A DNA stretch of 6,669 nucleotides from JAWVZU01 sp033722075 (GCA_033722075.1 JAWVZU010000220.1:1-6669), one strand, 5' to 3'. Shown: positions 1-6,396, counted from the first letter of the stretch. Notes: a model not told the origin generated them from the letters alone. Translations and numbers: made by a program.

Positions 1-1087
1 GAAGGTGCTCAATACGCTCAAGTTTGCGATCGATCTGGAGCGGGGTTCGCCGGGACTGTTCTACCGACAGAAGCGTCTGAGCCGCTACGATGCGGTACTG
101 CCGCGCATCGGCGCATCCATCACCTATTACGGCTCCGCGGTGGTGCGCCAGTTTCAGGAAATGGGGGTGTACTGCGCAAACTCTGCAGCCGGCATTCTCA
201 ATTCCCGTGACAAGCTGCGCAGTCTGCAGATCCTGGCTCGTCACCACATCGGTATCCCGGACACGGTCTTCGTGCGCGACCGGAAAGACGTGCTGCCGGG
301 CATCGAGCGGGTGGGCAGCGCCCCGGTGATCATCAAGCTGATCGAGGGCACCCAGGGCGTCGGGGTGTTGCTGGCCGAATCCATCAAGACCGCCGAGGCC
401 ACCATCGAGTTGCTGCAAAGCCAGAAGCAGAACGTGCTGATCCAGAAGTTCGTGGCCGAGAGCAAGGGCAAGGATATCCGTGCGCTGGTGGTCGGAGACC
501 GGGTGGTGGCCGCCATGCGGCGCGTCGCCCAGGGCACCGAGTTCCGCAGCAACATCCATCGCGGCGGCAAAGGCGAGATCGTCGACCTCGACGATCGTTA
601 TCGGGAGGCAGCATTGCAAGCCACCCAGATCATGGGATTGCAGGTGGCCGGAGTGGATATGCTGGAGGGCAAGGACGGACCACAAATCATGGAGGTCAAT
701 TCCTCCCCGGGGCTGGAGGGCATCGAAACCGCCACCCACCTGGATGTGGCCGGCGCGATCATCGACTACATTGCTGCCCACGTGGACTTCCCGGAAATCG
801 ACATGCGCCAGCGCCTTTCCGTCAGCCGCGGCTACGGGGTCAGCGAGGTCTACGTTCGGGAGGGTTCGGATTACGTCGGTCAGACCATCGCGGATGTCCT
901 GCACGACGAGGACATCAATGTCCTGACCCTGTTCCGGGACGCCAAGGCGATCCCCAATCCGCGCCTGAGCCGAACCCTGGAGGCCGACGACCGGCTGCTC
1001 TGTTTCGGGCGCCTGAGCGCGCTGCGCAAGATGGTGCCGATTGCGACCCGGCGCAAACGTCGTCCGAAGGTCAAGGGCCTGGATTAA
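1..1087 (+). CDS. rimK: RimK family ribosomal protein S6 alpha-L-glutamate ligase with C-terminal RCK_C-like domain (5' truncated)
   Basis: RimK uses ATP to add glutamate residues to the C-terminus of ribosomal protein S6 in the cytoplasm. The frame is open from the window edge (codons in phase from base 2). Alignment from memory with E. coli RimK suggests about 30 N-terminal residues are missing, so the GTG at base 5 is probably not the true start. Numbering from that codon, the end of the pre-ATP-grasp domain contains YDAVLPRIG (28-36). The ATP-grasp core follows, with KLIEGTQGVGV (111-121), RSNIHRGG (181-188), the metal-binding Asp218 in AGVDML, and MEVNSSPGLEGIE (229-241) with Glu230 and Asn232. 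E. coli RimK ends soon after this point. Here about 95 further residues follow; roughly 279-345 resemble an RCK_C (TrkA-C) domain, with EVYVREGSDYVGQTI, INVLTLFRD, IPNP and LEADDRLLCFG. A basic tail (RRKRRPKVK) ends the protein. The RimK assignment is firm; the RCK_C assignment is by pattern. Confidence 0.95.
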   Translation, partial: KVLNTLKFAIDLERGSPGLFYRQKRLSRYDAVLPRIGASITYYGSAVVRQFQEMGVYCANSAAGILNSRDKLRSLQILARHHIGIPDTVFVRDRKDVLPGIERVGSAPVIIKLIEGTQGVGVLLAESIKTAEATIELLQSQKQNVLIQKFVAESKGKDIRALVVGDRVVAAMRRVAQGTEFRSNIHRGGKGEIVDLDDRYREAALQATQIMGLQVAGVDMLEGKDGPQIMEVNSSPGLEGIETATHLDVAGAIIDYIAAHVDFPEIDMRQRLSVSRGYGVSEVYVREGSDYVGQTIADVLHDEDINVLTLFRDAKAIPNPRLSRTLEADDRLLCFGRLSALRKMVPIATRRKRRPKVKGLD

Positions 1088-1150
1088 GGGGTTGGGAACG
1101 GGGGCAGATCAGGCCCGGTATCTAATCCACGTTGACATCCGAAAGCCAAG

Positions 1151-1177
1151 AAAAAGCCCGCTTTGCGCGGGCTTTTT
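1151..1177. terminator. Bidirectional rho-independent terminator between rimK and katG
   Basis: A perfect 11-bp inverted repeat, AAAAAGCCCGC (1151-1161) and GCGGGCTTTTT (1167-1177), flanks a 5-base loop (TTTGC). The GC-rich stem is followed by a T run on the plus strand, and the A run on the left arm gives the same arrangement on the minus strand. It lies 63 bases after the rimK stop and 28 bases after the katG stop, exactly between two convergent genes, so it can end transcription from both sides. Confidence 0.92.
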
Positions 1178-1191
1178 CGTGTTGCCGTGAT

Positions 1192-1203
1192 GGTCGATCG
1201 ACC
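1192..1203. repeat. Perfect 12-bp palindrome downstream of katG
   Basis: GGTCGATCGACC is its own reverse complement and lies 2 bases beyond the katG stop codon, between katG and the shared terminator. It could be a protein-binding site, could form a tight hairpin in the katG 3' untranslated region, or could be chance in GC-rich DNA. No function is known from the sequence. Confidence 0.4.
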
Positions 1204-1205
1204 GC

Positions 1206-3494
1206 TTACGGCGCGTTGGCGATGCGCGGATCCCGGGCGGCGTCCCGATCGATATCGAAGCGGTCCAGCCTCATCACTTTTACCCAGGCGTCCACGAAGT
1301 CTTCGACGAACTTCTCGTCGCCGTCGCTGGAAGCGTACACTTCCGCGACCGCACGCAGCTCCGAGTTCGCGCCAAAGATCAGGTCCACCGGCGTGGCCGT
1401 CCACTTGACTTCACCCGACTTGCGATCGACGCCCTCGTAGATGCCTTCCGCACGATCGGTTCGGCCATAGATGCCTTCGGTGTCGCTGACGCGGCGCCAG
1501 TCGACGTCCAGGCTGAGCAGGTTGACGAAGAAGTCGTTCGTCAGGTGCCCAGGACGATCCGTGAAGACCCCATGGTCCCGACCGCCGGTGTTGGCATCGA
1601 GCGCTCGCATGCCGCCGAGCAGAACGGTCATCTCGGGCACCGTGAGGGTGAGGAAGTCGGCACGCTCAACCATCGCCTCGATGGGCGCCAGGTAGCTGCC
1701 TTCGCCGTAATAATTGCGGAACGCATCGGCGGTCGGCTCCAGCGGCTCGAACGACTGGGCATCGGTCATGGCCACCGTCGCGTCGGCCCGACCGGGCACG
1801 AACGGCACGGTGATCTCGTAACCCGCATCCGCGGCTGCCTTCTCGATCGCTGCGGCACCGCCGAGAACGATCAGGTCTGCCAGCGATACCCGCTTGCCAT
1901 CGATCTGATCCTCGTTGAAGTTCGCCTGGATTTCCTCGAGCTTGCTAAGGACCTGCGGCAATTGCTCCGGGTCGTTGACCGGCCAGTCTTTCTGGGGAGC
2001 AAGCCGAATCCGGGCACCGTTGGCCCCTCCGCGCATGTCGGTGCCGCGGTAGGAAGCCGCCGATCCCCAGGCGGTACGGATCAGCTGCGGAACCGTCAGT
2101 CCCGAGTCGAGAATTTCGGCCTTCAGGTTTTCGATGTCTGGCGCATCGATCAGCGGATGATCGACTTCCGGCAGGGGGTCCTGCCATAGCAGCTTCTCCT
2201 GCGGGACCTCACCATCGACGTAGCGGGCCCGCGGTCCCATGTCGCGATGGGTGAGCTTGAACCAGGCTCGTGCGAAGGCGTCCTCGAACTCCTTCGGGTT
2301 TTCCAGGAAGCGCTTGGAGATCTCCCGATAGGCGGGATCCTCCTTCAGCGCCAGGTCGGTGGTGAGCATGACCGGCTGGTGGAACTTGCCCTCGATGTGT
2401 GCATCGGGCACCGTGCCTGAGGCCGCACCATCCGCCGGCACCCACTGGGCGAGACCGGCCGGGCTGCGGGTCAGTTCCCATTCGAAATTGAACAGGTTCT
2501 GGAGATACATCATGGACCAGCGCGTCGGGGTGGCCGTCCAGGCGCCCTCGAGGCCGCTGGTGACCGTGTCCTCGGCCATGCCTTTGCCGCACTTGTTCTG
2601 CCAGCCTAGCCCCTGCTCTTCCATGTCCGCTGCAGCCGGCTCGGGGCCGACGCAGTCGTCCGGGCTGTGTGCGCCATGCAACTTGCCGAAGGTGTGGCCG
2701 CCGGCGATCAACGCGACCGTTTCCTCGTCATCCATGGCCATACGCCCGAAACTCATACGAATCTGCTGCGCCGACGCCACCGGGTCCGGCTCGCCCGCCG
2801 GGCCTTCCGGATTCACGTAGATGAGGCCCATGTGCGTCGCCGCGAGCGGGCCCTTGAGCTTGCCTTCCGAATCGTGTCGATCCCGGCCCAGCATTTCCGT
2901 TTCCGGACCCCAGTTGACCACTGCCGGCTCCCAGTCGTCCTCGCGTCCCCCGGCAAAGCCGAAGGTCTTGAAGCCCATGTCTTCCATGGCGACCGTTCCG
3001 GCGAGCACCAGCAGGTCTGCCCAGGAGATCTTGCGGCCGTATTTCTGCTTGATCGGCCACAGGAGGCGCTGGGCCTTGTCCAAGTTGGCGTTGTCGGGCC
3101 AACTGTTCAGGGGATCGAAGCGGTGTTGGCCGCCGCCGGCGCCGCCACGGCCGTCGGCCGTTCGGTAGGTGCCCGCGCTATGCCAGGAAAGGCGGATGAA
3201 CAGCGGGCCATAGTGCCCCCAGTCCGCAGGCCACCAGTCCTGGGAAGTCGTCATGACCTCGCGCAGATCGGCCTTCAGGGCCTCGAAATCGAGGCTCGCG
3301 AATTCCTGAGCGTAGTTGAAATCCTTGCCGTAGGGGTTGGAGGAAGGGTCATGGTCGCGCAAAGCGCTCAGATCGAGCTTGTCCGGCCACCAGAACTGGT
3401 TCGATTTCGCTTCGCCCTGGTTCATGTCGCCGGCGGCTGCGGAGCCGACAGCGGCGAGCAGGGCGCTCGCGAGAAGGGTCTTCATTTTGTGCAT
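1206..3494 (-). CDS. katG: Catalase-peroxidase with Sec signal peptide (probably periplasmic)
   Basis: Haem enzyme that breaks down hydrogen peroxide by catalase and peroxidase reactions. The 762 residues cover both halves of the duplicated KatG fold. The distal triad is Arg101, Trp104 and His105 (RLSWHSAGTYR), the proximal haem ligand is His267 (AGGHTFG), and the Met-Tyr-Trp adduct residues are Met252, Tyr226 and Trp104. Arg417 (HRDMGP) matches the mobile arginine Arg418 of M. tuberculosis KatG, and Ser313 (TSGLE) matches its Ser315. Every key residue is present, so the enzyme should be active. Residues 1-21 form a Sec-type signal peptide: a Lys near the start, a hydrophobic LLASALLAAVG core, and probable cleavage after SAAA. 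No twin arginine is seen, so haem is probably loaded after export. The family in general is mostly cytoplasmic; exported forms such as KatP are known. GGAG six bases upstream favours this ATG over the in-frame ATG three codons later. The gene converges on rimK. Confidence 0.97.
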   Translation of the reverse strand: MHKMKTLLASALLAAVGSAAAGDMNQGEAKSNQFWWPDKLDLSALRDHDPSSNPYGKDFNYAQEFASLDFEALKADLREVMTTSQDWWPADWGHYGPLFIRLSWHSAGTYRTADGRGGAGGGQHRFDPLNSWPDNANLDKAQRLLWPIKQKYGRKISWADLLVLAGTVAMEDMGFKTFGFAGGREDDWEPAVVNWGPETEMLGRDRHDSEGKLKGPLAATHMGLIYVNPEGPAGEPDPVASAQQIRMSFGRMAMDDEETVALIAGGHTFGKLHGAHSPDDCVGPEPAAADMEEQGLGWQNKCGKGMAEDTVTSGLEGAWTATPTRWSMMYLQNLFNFEWELTRSPAGLAQWVPADGAASGTVPDAHIEGKFHQPVMLTTDLALKEDPAYREISKRFLENPKEFEDAFARAWFKLTHRDMGPRARYVDGEVPQEKLLWQDPLPEVDHPLIDAPDIENLKAEILDSGLTVPQLIRTAWGSAASYRGTDMRGGANGARIRLAPQKDWPVNDPEQLPQVLSKLEEIQANFNEDQIDGKRVSLADLIVLGGAAAIEKAAADAGYEITVPFVPGRADATVAMTDAQSFEPLEPTADAFRNYYGEGSYLAPIEAMVERADFLTLTVPEMTVLLGGMRALDANTGGRDHGVFTDRPGHLTNDFFVNLLSLDVDWRRVSDTEGIYGRTDRAEGIYEGVDRKSGEVKWTATPVDLIFGANSELRAVAEVYASSDGDEKFVEDFVDAWVKVMRLDRFDIDRDAARDPRIANAP

Positions 3495-3500
3495 TGCTAG

Positions 3501-3504
3501 CTCC
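3501..3504 (-). promoter_or_regulatory. katG ribosome-binding site
   Basis: On the minus strand the sequence reads GGAG, six bases, then ATG (3492-3494). The spacing is near ideal for the first ATG. The alternative ATG at 3483-3485 would be 15 bases away. This supports the longer form, although both starts keep the signal peptide. Confidence 0.75.
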
Positions 3505-3520
3505 AGGAATGATGGGGTTC

Positions 3521-3547
3521 TTAATACTATGGAACGCCCGGTTTCAA
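3521..3547 (-). promoter_or_regulatory. Candidate sigma70-type promoter for katG (weak)
   Basis: On the minus strand TTGAAA (3542-3547) and TATTAA (3521-3526) are separated by 15 bases, inside an AT-rich stretch that contrasts with the GC-rich surroundings. The -35 is good; the -10 matches the consensus only partly and the spacer is short, as is often seen at promoters that need an activator. The -10 element lies 26 bases upstream of the katG start codon. Confidence 0.3.
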
Positions 3548-3567
3548 TAGAAATTGTTTATTTCAAT
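3545..3567. promoter_or_regulatory. LysR/OxyR-like inverted-repeat site upstream of katG
   Basis: Three alternating half-sites are visible: CAAT (3545-3548), ATTG (3553-3556) and CAAT (3564-3567). ATTG-N7-CAAT satisfies the T-N11-A pattern of LysR-type regulator boxes, and a second exact inverted repeat GAAAT-N5-ATTTC (3550-3564) is nested within it. The site overlaps the upstream edge of the candidate -35 element, where an activator would act. OxyR, a LysR-family protein, commonly activates katG, but its ATAG-N7-CTAT pattern is only partly matched here. The regulator is inferred. Confidence 0.35.
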
Positions 3568-3604
3568 CACACTGATAGGCAAGTTTTGCCACAAGGCTCA
3601 CGAT

Positions 3605-3620
3605 GCTTGCACAGGCAAGC
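3605..3620. repeat. Short hairpin GCTTGC-ACAG-GCAAGC
   Basis: A perfect 6-bp inverted repeat with a 4-base loop lies between the end of the minus-strand series and the katG promoter region. There is no T run on either side, so it is not a standard terminator. It may be a protein-binding site or RNA hairpin. Function unknown. Confidence 0.4.
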
Positions 3621-3641
3621 GGTGGCGTCCCTGACGGGTGT

Positions 3642-3673
3642 CAAAATTGAAGCACCTTCCGAACCTTGCTTCA
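3642..3673 (-). terminator. Candidate terminator after the small hypothetical gene
   Basis: TGAAGCA (3648-3654) and TGCTTCA (3667-3673) form a perfect 7-bp stem with a 12-base loop. On the minus strand the stem is followed by ATTTTG, a short T run. It lies 45 bases past the stop of the 94-residue gene and could end the minus-strand transcript before katG. The stem is modest in GC content, so the strength is uncertain. Confidence 0.42.
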
Positions 3674-3692
3674 GCCGAAGTGGACTACTGGT

Positions 3693-3715
3693 GAAAGAGG
3701 GTGCTGATCTCTTTC
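3693..3715. repeat. Hairpin next to the stop codon of the small gene
   Basis: GAAAGAG (3693-3699) and CTCTTTC (3709-3715) form a perfect 7-bp stem with a 9-base loop, two bases beyond the stop codon at 3718-3720. It has no following T run. It may stabilise the 3' end of the mRNA or act with the hairpin at 3648-3673 in termination. Confidence 0.4.
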
Positions 3716-3717
3716 GT

Positions 3718-4002
3718 CTACTGGCGCATGCCGACCGCCCGAGCGGCGGCCCGCTTGGGCTCGAACTCGACGTAGACTGTCCAGTAGCCGGCCCGGACGG
3801 TGACCAGCAGCAGCTCGCCCGAGTCCTCGAATTCCAGGCCGTGACGAAGCGGTGCCCACTGGGCAATCACCTCGCCGAGACAGATGGTGTCGTCGGCGTT
3901 GACGCCGATCTGCTTGCGTGCGGAACGCAATGCCGGAGCGTGTTCTGCGATGGCGCGAGCGATGGCCTCCTTCTGGACACGGGTGAGTCGACGCGTGGCC
4001 AT
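3718..4002 (-). CDS. Small conserved-looking hypothetical protein (94 aa)
   Basis: I do not recognise a family. The 94-residue protein has a basic N-terminus with a helical look (MATRRLTRVQKEAIARAIAEHAP, split here as residues 1-10 and 11-23), then a segment suggesting beta strands around 61-80 (GELLLVTVRAG, WTVYVEFEP) and a basic tail. There is no signal peptide, membrane segment or cysteine pair, so it is probably cytoplasmic. Support for it being a real gene: it starts 10 bases after the PrsW-like stop on the same strand, with a weak AGG-containing ribosome-binding stretch overlapping that junction, and hairpins follow its stop. It is probably translated from the same mRNA as the PrsW-like protein, which suggests a linked role, but that is inference. 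An overlapping frame in the same region lacks this fit. Confidence 0.65.
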   Translation of the reverse strand: MATRRLTRVQKEAIARAIAEHAPALRSARKQIGVNADDTICLGEVIAQWAPLRHGLEFEDSGELLLVTVRAGYWTVYVEFEPKRAAARAVGMRQ

Positions 4003-4012
4003 CGTTTCGGAC

Positions 4013-5035
4013 CTACTTGGCGAGCAAGGAGAGTTGCCACAGGTCCTTGCGGCTGACCTGCAGGAACGGCTTCAGGGCGAGCAGGCCGGTGGGCCCGATG
4101 GACTTCTCGAGGTGTCTGAGCTCGACCAGGCTGGCTTGGACTTCCTGGGGAATCTCAACCTTGAAGCCGTTTTCCTGCATCATGAGCAGGCCCTTGGCTC
4201 GCAGCGCCAGCTCCACTCTCAGGCGCAGATAGCAGATGAGGTCCACCAGAACTTCCGGCTGAAAGTGCTCCCGTAGCGACTGGAGATAGCGCCCGACCGG
4301 GGAATCGGTCAACTGGCCCGAGCGGATCAGCGCCAGCAGCTGCGCGTCCGAGTCGAAGCCGACATCCAGCCAGCGCTCCACGGTGCGCTCGCTGAGCTCC
4401 ACGACGACGATCGCCGTCACCGGCATGACCGCCATGACGATCACCGTCGACAGAACCGGGGAAAGAAAGAAGTGGTTGTACAACGAGTGGATCAGGGCGG
4501 CAACGACCAGTCCCGGAAGAAAATCGAGGACCCGTGGATGCTCACGCTGCTCGGCGAAAGCCTGGGACGCCACGGCAAAGATCGCGGTGGCACCGCCATG
4601 CATGACCGCCGTTCCGAAGCCGCGCACGATCCAGACCCCGATGCCGGCGTCGGGAAGCGCGCCCAGGTAATAGAGGTTCTCGATCAGGGCAAAGCCGGCG
4701 CCCACGGCAAAACCGAAGATGGATGCATCGACCAGGAAGCCGATCCGGTTGCGGGCGATGAAGTAGATGATGACCGCGCCCTTGAGCAACTCCTCGACCA
4801 CGGGCGCCCCGTAGCGGGTCAGTTGCTCGAAGCTGATATCGGTTGTGCGCAGGATCAGGGTATGCAGGACATAGCTGGGCAAGGCCATCAGACCGCCGAG
4901 CAGGATGGCGGTGACGACCAGGCGCAGGGAGACCAGCTTGTAGCTGTCGAAGAGCACCAGGACGATCAGGAAGAAAACCACCGGGACGAGCCCGATCAGT
5001 CCGCGTTGCAGGAGTTCCGGCAAGATTTCCGGCAT
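4013..5035 (-). CDS. PrsW family intramembrane metalloprotease
   Basis: A 340-residue inner-membrane protein with about seven hydrophobic segments (roughly 10-29, 36-58, 76-94, 102-126, 133-157, 170-190 and 193-213). The PrsW (peptidase M82) motifs sit inside the membrane region: Glu81-Glu82 in VVEELLKG, Glu119 in ALIENLYYLG, His146 in AVMHGGAT and His183/Asn187 in IHSLYNHF. In Bacillus subtilis PrsW cuts the anti-sigma factor RsiW; the target here is unknown and no sigma/anti-sigma pair is in the window. After the last segment, about 125 residues (215-340) form a soluble, probably helical tail, ending SIGPTGLLAL and SRKDLWQL. I recall a similar tail in proteobacterial PrsW-like proteins. The ATG at 5033-5035 has GGGGA 12 bases upstream, a rather long spacing. 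The gene follows the metalloprotease gene by 119 bases and precedes the 94-residue gene by 10. Confidence 0.88.
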   Translation of the reverse strand: MPEILPELLQRGLIGLVPVVFFLIVLVLFDSYKLVSLRLVVTAILLGGLMALPSYVLHTLILRTTDISFEQLTRYGAPVVEELLKGAVIIYFIARNRIGFLVDASIFGFAVGAGFALIENLYYLGALPDAGIGVWIVRGFGTAVMHGGATAIFAVASQAFAEQREHPRVLDFLPGLVVAALIHSLYNHFFLSPVLSTVIVMAVMPVTAIVVVELSERTVERWLDVGFDSDAQLLALIRSGQLTDSPVGRYLQSLREHFQPEVLVDLICYLRLRVELALRAKGLLMMQENGFKVEIPQEVQASLVELRHLEKSIGPTGLLALKPFLQVSRKDLWQLSLLAK

Positions 5036-5060
5036 CAGTGTGAAGTGTCCCCGTGCGCCA

Positions 5061-5075
5061 AGCTTGCTCTAAGCT
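5061..5075. repeat. Inverted repeat upstream of the PrsW-like gene
   Basis: AGCTT-GCTCT-AAGCT is a perfect 5-bp inverted repeat in the 119-base gap between the metalloprotease and PrsW-like genes, 26 bases before the PrsW-like start codon. It could be an operator half-pair. No convincing -10/-35 pair accompanies it, so a separate promoter for the PrsW-like gene is not established. Confidence 0.3.
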
Positions 5076-5106
5076 ACCCGGGCTGAAGGCGAATGCAAGC
5101 CTGGCC

Positions 5107-5129
5107 GCGCTCTTTGCAGCAGCGAGCGC
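5107..5129. repeat. GC-rich hairpin downstream of the metalloprotease gene
   Basis: GCGCTC (5107-5112) and GAGCGC (5124-5129) form a perfect 6-bp stem with an 11-base loop, 26 bases beyond the stop of the metalloprotease gene. No T run follows on the minus strand, so it is not a typical terminator. It might cause partial termination or mRNA processing between the two protease genes. Confidence 0.3.
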
Positions 5130-5154
5130 CCGGGCAGCCGCACCGCCTATGAGA

Positions 5155-6396
5155 TCATTGCCCCAACCGCGTGCTTTCCAGGCACCGGGACGGGCGACCC
5201 AGCGCGTTGCCTGCTGCCTCTCGCAATGCGGCTACGGAAACGGGGTGGCTGTTCGCCAAGCGGTCCACGATGTCATCCAGGTTCGTCTTGCCCTCCGTGC
5301 GCTCCTGGATCTCCTGGTCCAGGCAGTGCATCACACCGACTGCGAGGGCAGTCACCGCGCCGGTAGCGTTGTCTCCCGCCAGCCCCGGCGCTTCGCGGCC
5401 CCACTCGGCGAGTGTCTTGAGCGCGCGCTGGAAGCGGCGATCGCTGATGGTGCCGGCACGTCGCATCAACTCCAGCGAGTAATACTCGGCCAGGCCCTCG
5501 ACGATCCAGTCCGCCTTGGGCGTAGTGTCGATGGTGAGCGCCACGTGCACCAGTTCGTGCATCAAGGTGCTGGTCCCGTTCTCGCTGATCAACGGTCGTT
5601 CGGAGTGGATATAGAGTGAACGCGGGCCCGAGAGGCCGCCGCGCCACATGTCGTCCCGGGCGCTGACGATCAGAAGCCGTTTCGGCATGCCGGGCGCCAG
5701 TTCGTGAAGCGCCGGGAGATTCCAGTTGAGAAAGGCCAGGATATCCATGCGCCGGACGTCCTGGTTGTTGGGTGCGGCCACCGCCACGCTGATGTCGTCG
5801 ATTCGCTCGCGGCGCACACCGATGCGGCCCGCGAGCATCCAGCCAACCGGGCGGTCGAAGCTGCGACCGGACGCCTCGACCCGGAACACGCCATCACGAA
5901 TCTCGCGGTAGGGTGCGACCATCGACCACCCGCGGGGGAGCTTGACGTGCAGCGTCGCATCGGCTTCCGCGCCCTTGCGCTGGCGCAGGGTGGCGGGCGG
6001 GATCAGGTCGTCGCCACGAAACAGCGCCCAGTCGGCGGTGATGCGGGCATCGAAGCCCGATTTTCCGCGTTCGTGGTCGAGCCGGTGCTGCAGCGACAGG
6101 GCCCCGCCCTCATCGGGTGGCGTCCAGGTGGCGTACGGGGGCTCCAGCACGAGTTCTCCGTCGGCTCGGGGTTCGAGATGGCGCTCAGGATCCAGTCGGA
6201 AGCGCAGCCAGCGTACATGCCGCGCCCCCTCACCGAGCACGATCCGGATCGGGACGAGTTCGCGATCCGGGTCGAGGATCAGTTCGTAGCGGAGCTCATA
6301 GCGGTACTTGATCTCGCGCGGCGTCGTTTCGTCGGCGAGTCCTGGTGAGCCCAGAAAGAGGAGCAGGAGAACCGTTGCAGGGAATGGGGGTCGCAT
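5155..6396 (-). CDS. Exported gluzincin zinc metalloprotease (M61/peptidase MA-like)
   Basis: A 413-residue protein with an N-terminal Sec signal peptide (hydrophobic run VLLLLFLG, probable cleavage after GLA at 19-21), so it acts in the periplasm or beyond. The first half (25-200) looks beta-rich, like the N-terminal domains of M1/M61 peptidases. The catalytic part contains HELVH (280-284), with His280 and His284 as zinc ligands and Glu281 as base. DWIVEGLAEYYS (296-307) follows; Glu300 is the likely third ligand, 15 residues after the second His. The preceding GGLSGPRSLYIH resembles the substrate-edge region of this clan. Classical M61 enzymes have a much longer spacing to the Glu and a C-terminal PDZ domain, which is absent here; the short spacing fits peptidase MA-like proteins better. 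The substrate is unknown. It follows the barrel-protein gene by 93 bases on the same strand. The ATG start is supported by the signal peptide; its ribosome-binding site (GGAAG, 11 bases away) is weak. Confidence 0.85.
   Translation of the reverse strand: MRPPFPATVLLLLFLGSPGLADETTPREIKYRYELRYELILDPDRELVPIRIVLGEGARHVRWLRFRLDPERHLEPRADGELVLEPPYATWTPPDEGGALSLQHRLDHERGKSGFDARITADWALFRGDDLIPPATLRQRKGAEADATLHVKLPRGWSMVAPYREIRDGVFRVEASGRSFDRPVGWMLAGRIGVRRERIDDISVAVAAPNNQDVRRMDILAFLNWNLPALHELAPGMPKRLLIVSARDDMWRGGLSGPRSLYIHSERPLISENGTSTLMHELVHVALTIDTTPKADWIVEGLAEYYSLELMRRAGTISDRRFQRALKTLAEWGREAPGLAGDNATGAVTALAVGVMHCLDQEIQERTEGKTNLDDIVDRLANSHPVSVAALREAAGNALGRPSRCLESTRLGQ

Noticed and set aside
1545..2189. 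A 214-codon plus-strand open frame opposite katG
   Set aside because: Antisense shadow of conserved KatG residues, with no ribosome-binding site or recognisable domain.
2667..3500. A 277-codon plus-strand open frame opposite the start of katG
   Set aside because: It lies wholly antisense to the highly conserved KatG coding frame, its translation resembles no known family, and long antisense frames are expected in GC-rich genes.
3547..3578. Full OxyR site (ATAG-N7-CTAT repeated) upstream of katG
   Set aside because: ATAG occurs at 3547-3550 and 3575-3578, but the partner tetramers and spacing do not match the full OxyR pattern, so only a looser LysR-type site is proposed.
3567..3866. Alternative 99-residue minus-strand frame overlapping the small hypothetical gene
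   Set aside because: Its Ser/Arg/Cys-rich translation looks like an out-of-frame product, and it starts inside the better-placed 94-residue gene.
4472..5086. A 204-codon plus-strand open frame opposite the PrsW-like gene
   Set aside because: Its protein is very rich in Asp, Gln and Gly, as expected when the complement of a hydrophobic membrane protein is translated.
5704..6348. A 214-codon plus-strand open frame opposite the metalloprotease gene
   Set aside because: Antisense to a gene with a signal peptide and intact zinc-binding motif; no independent support.
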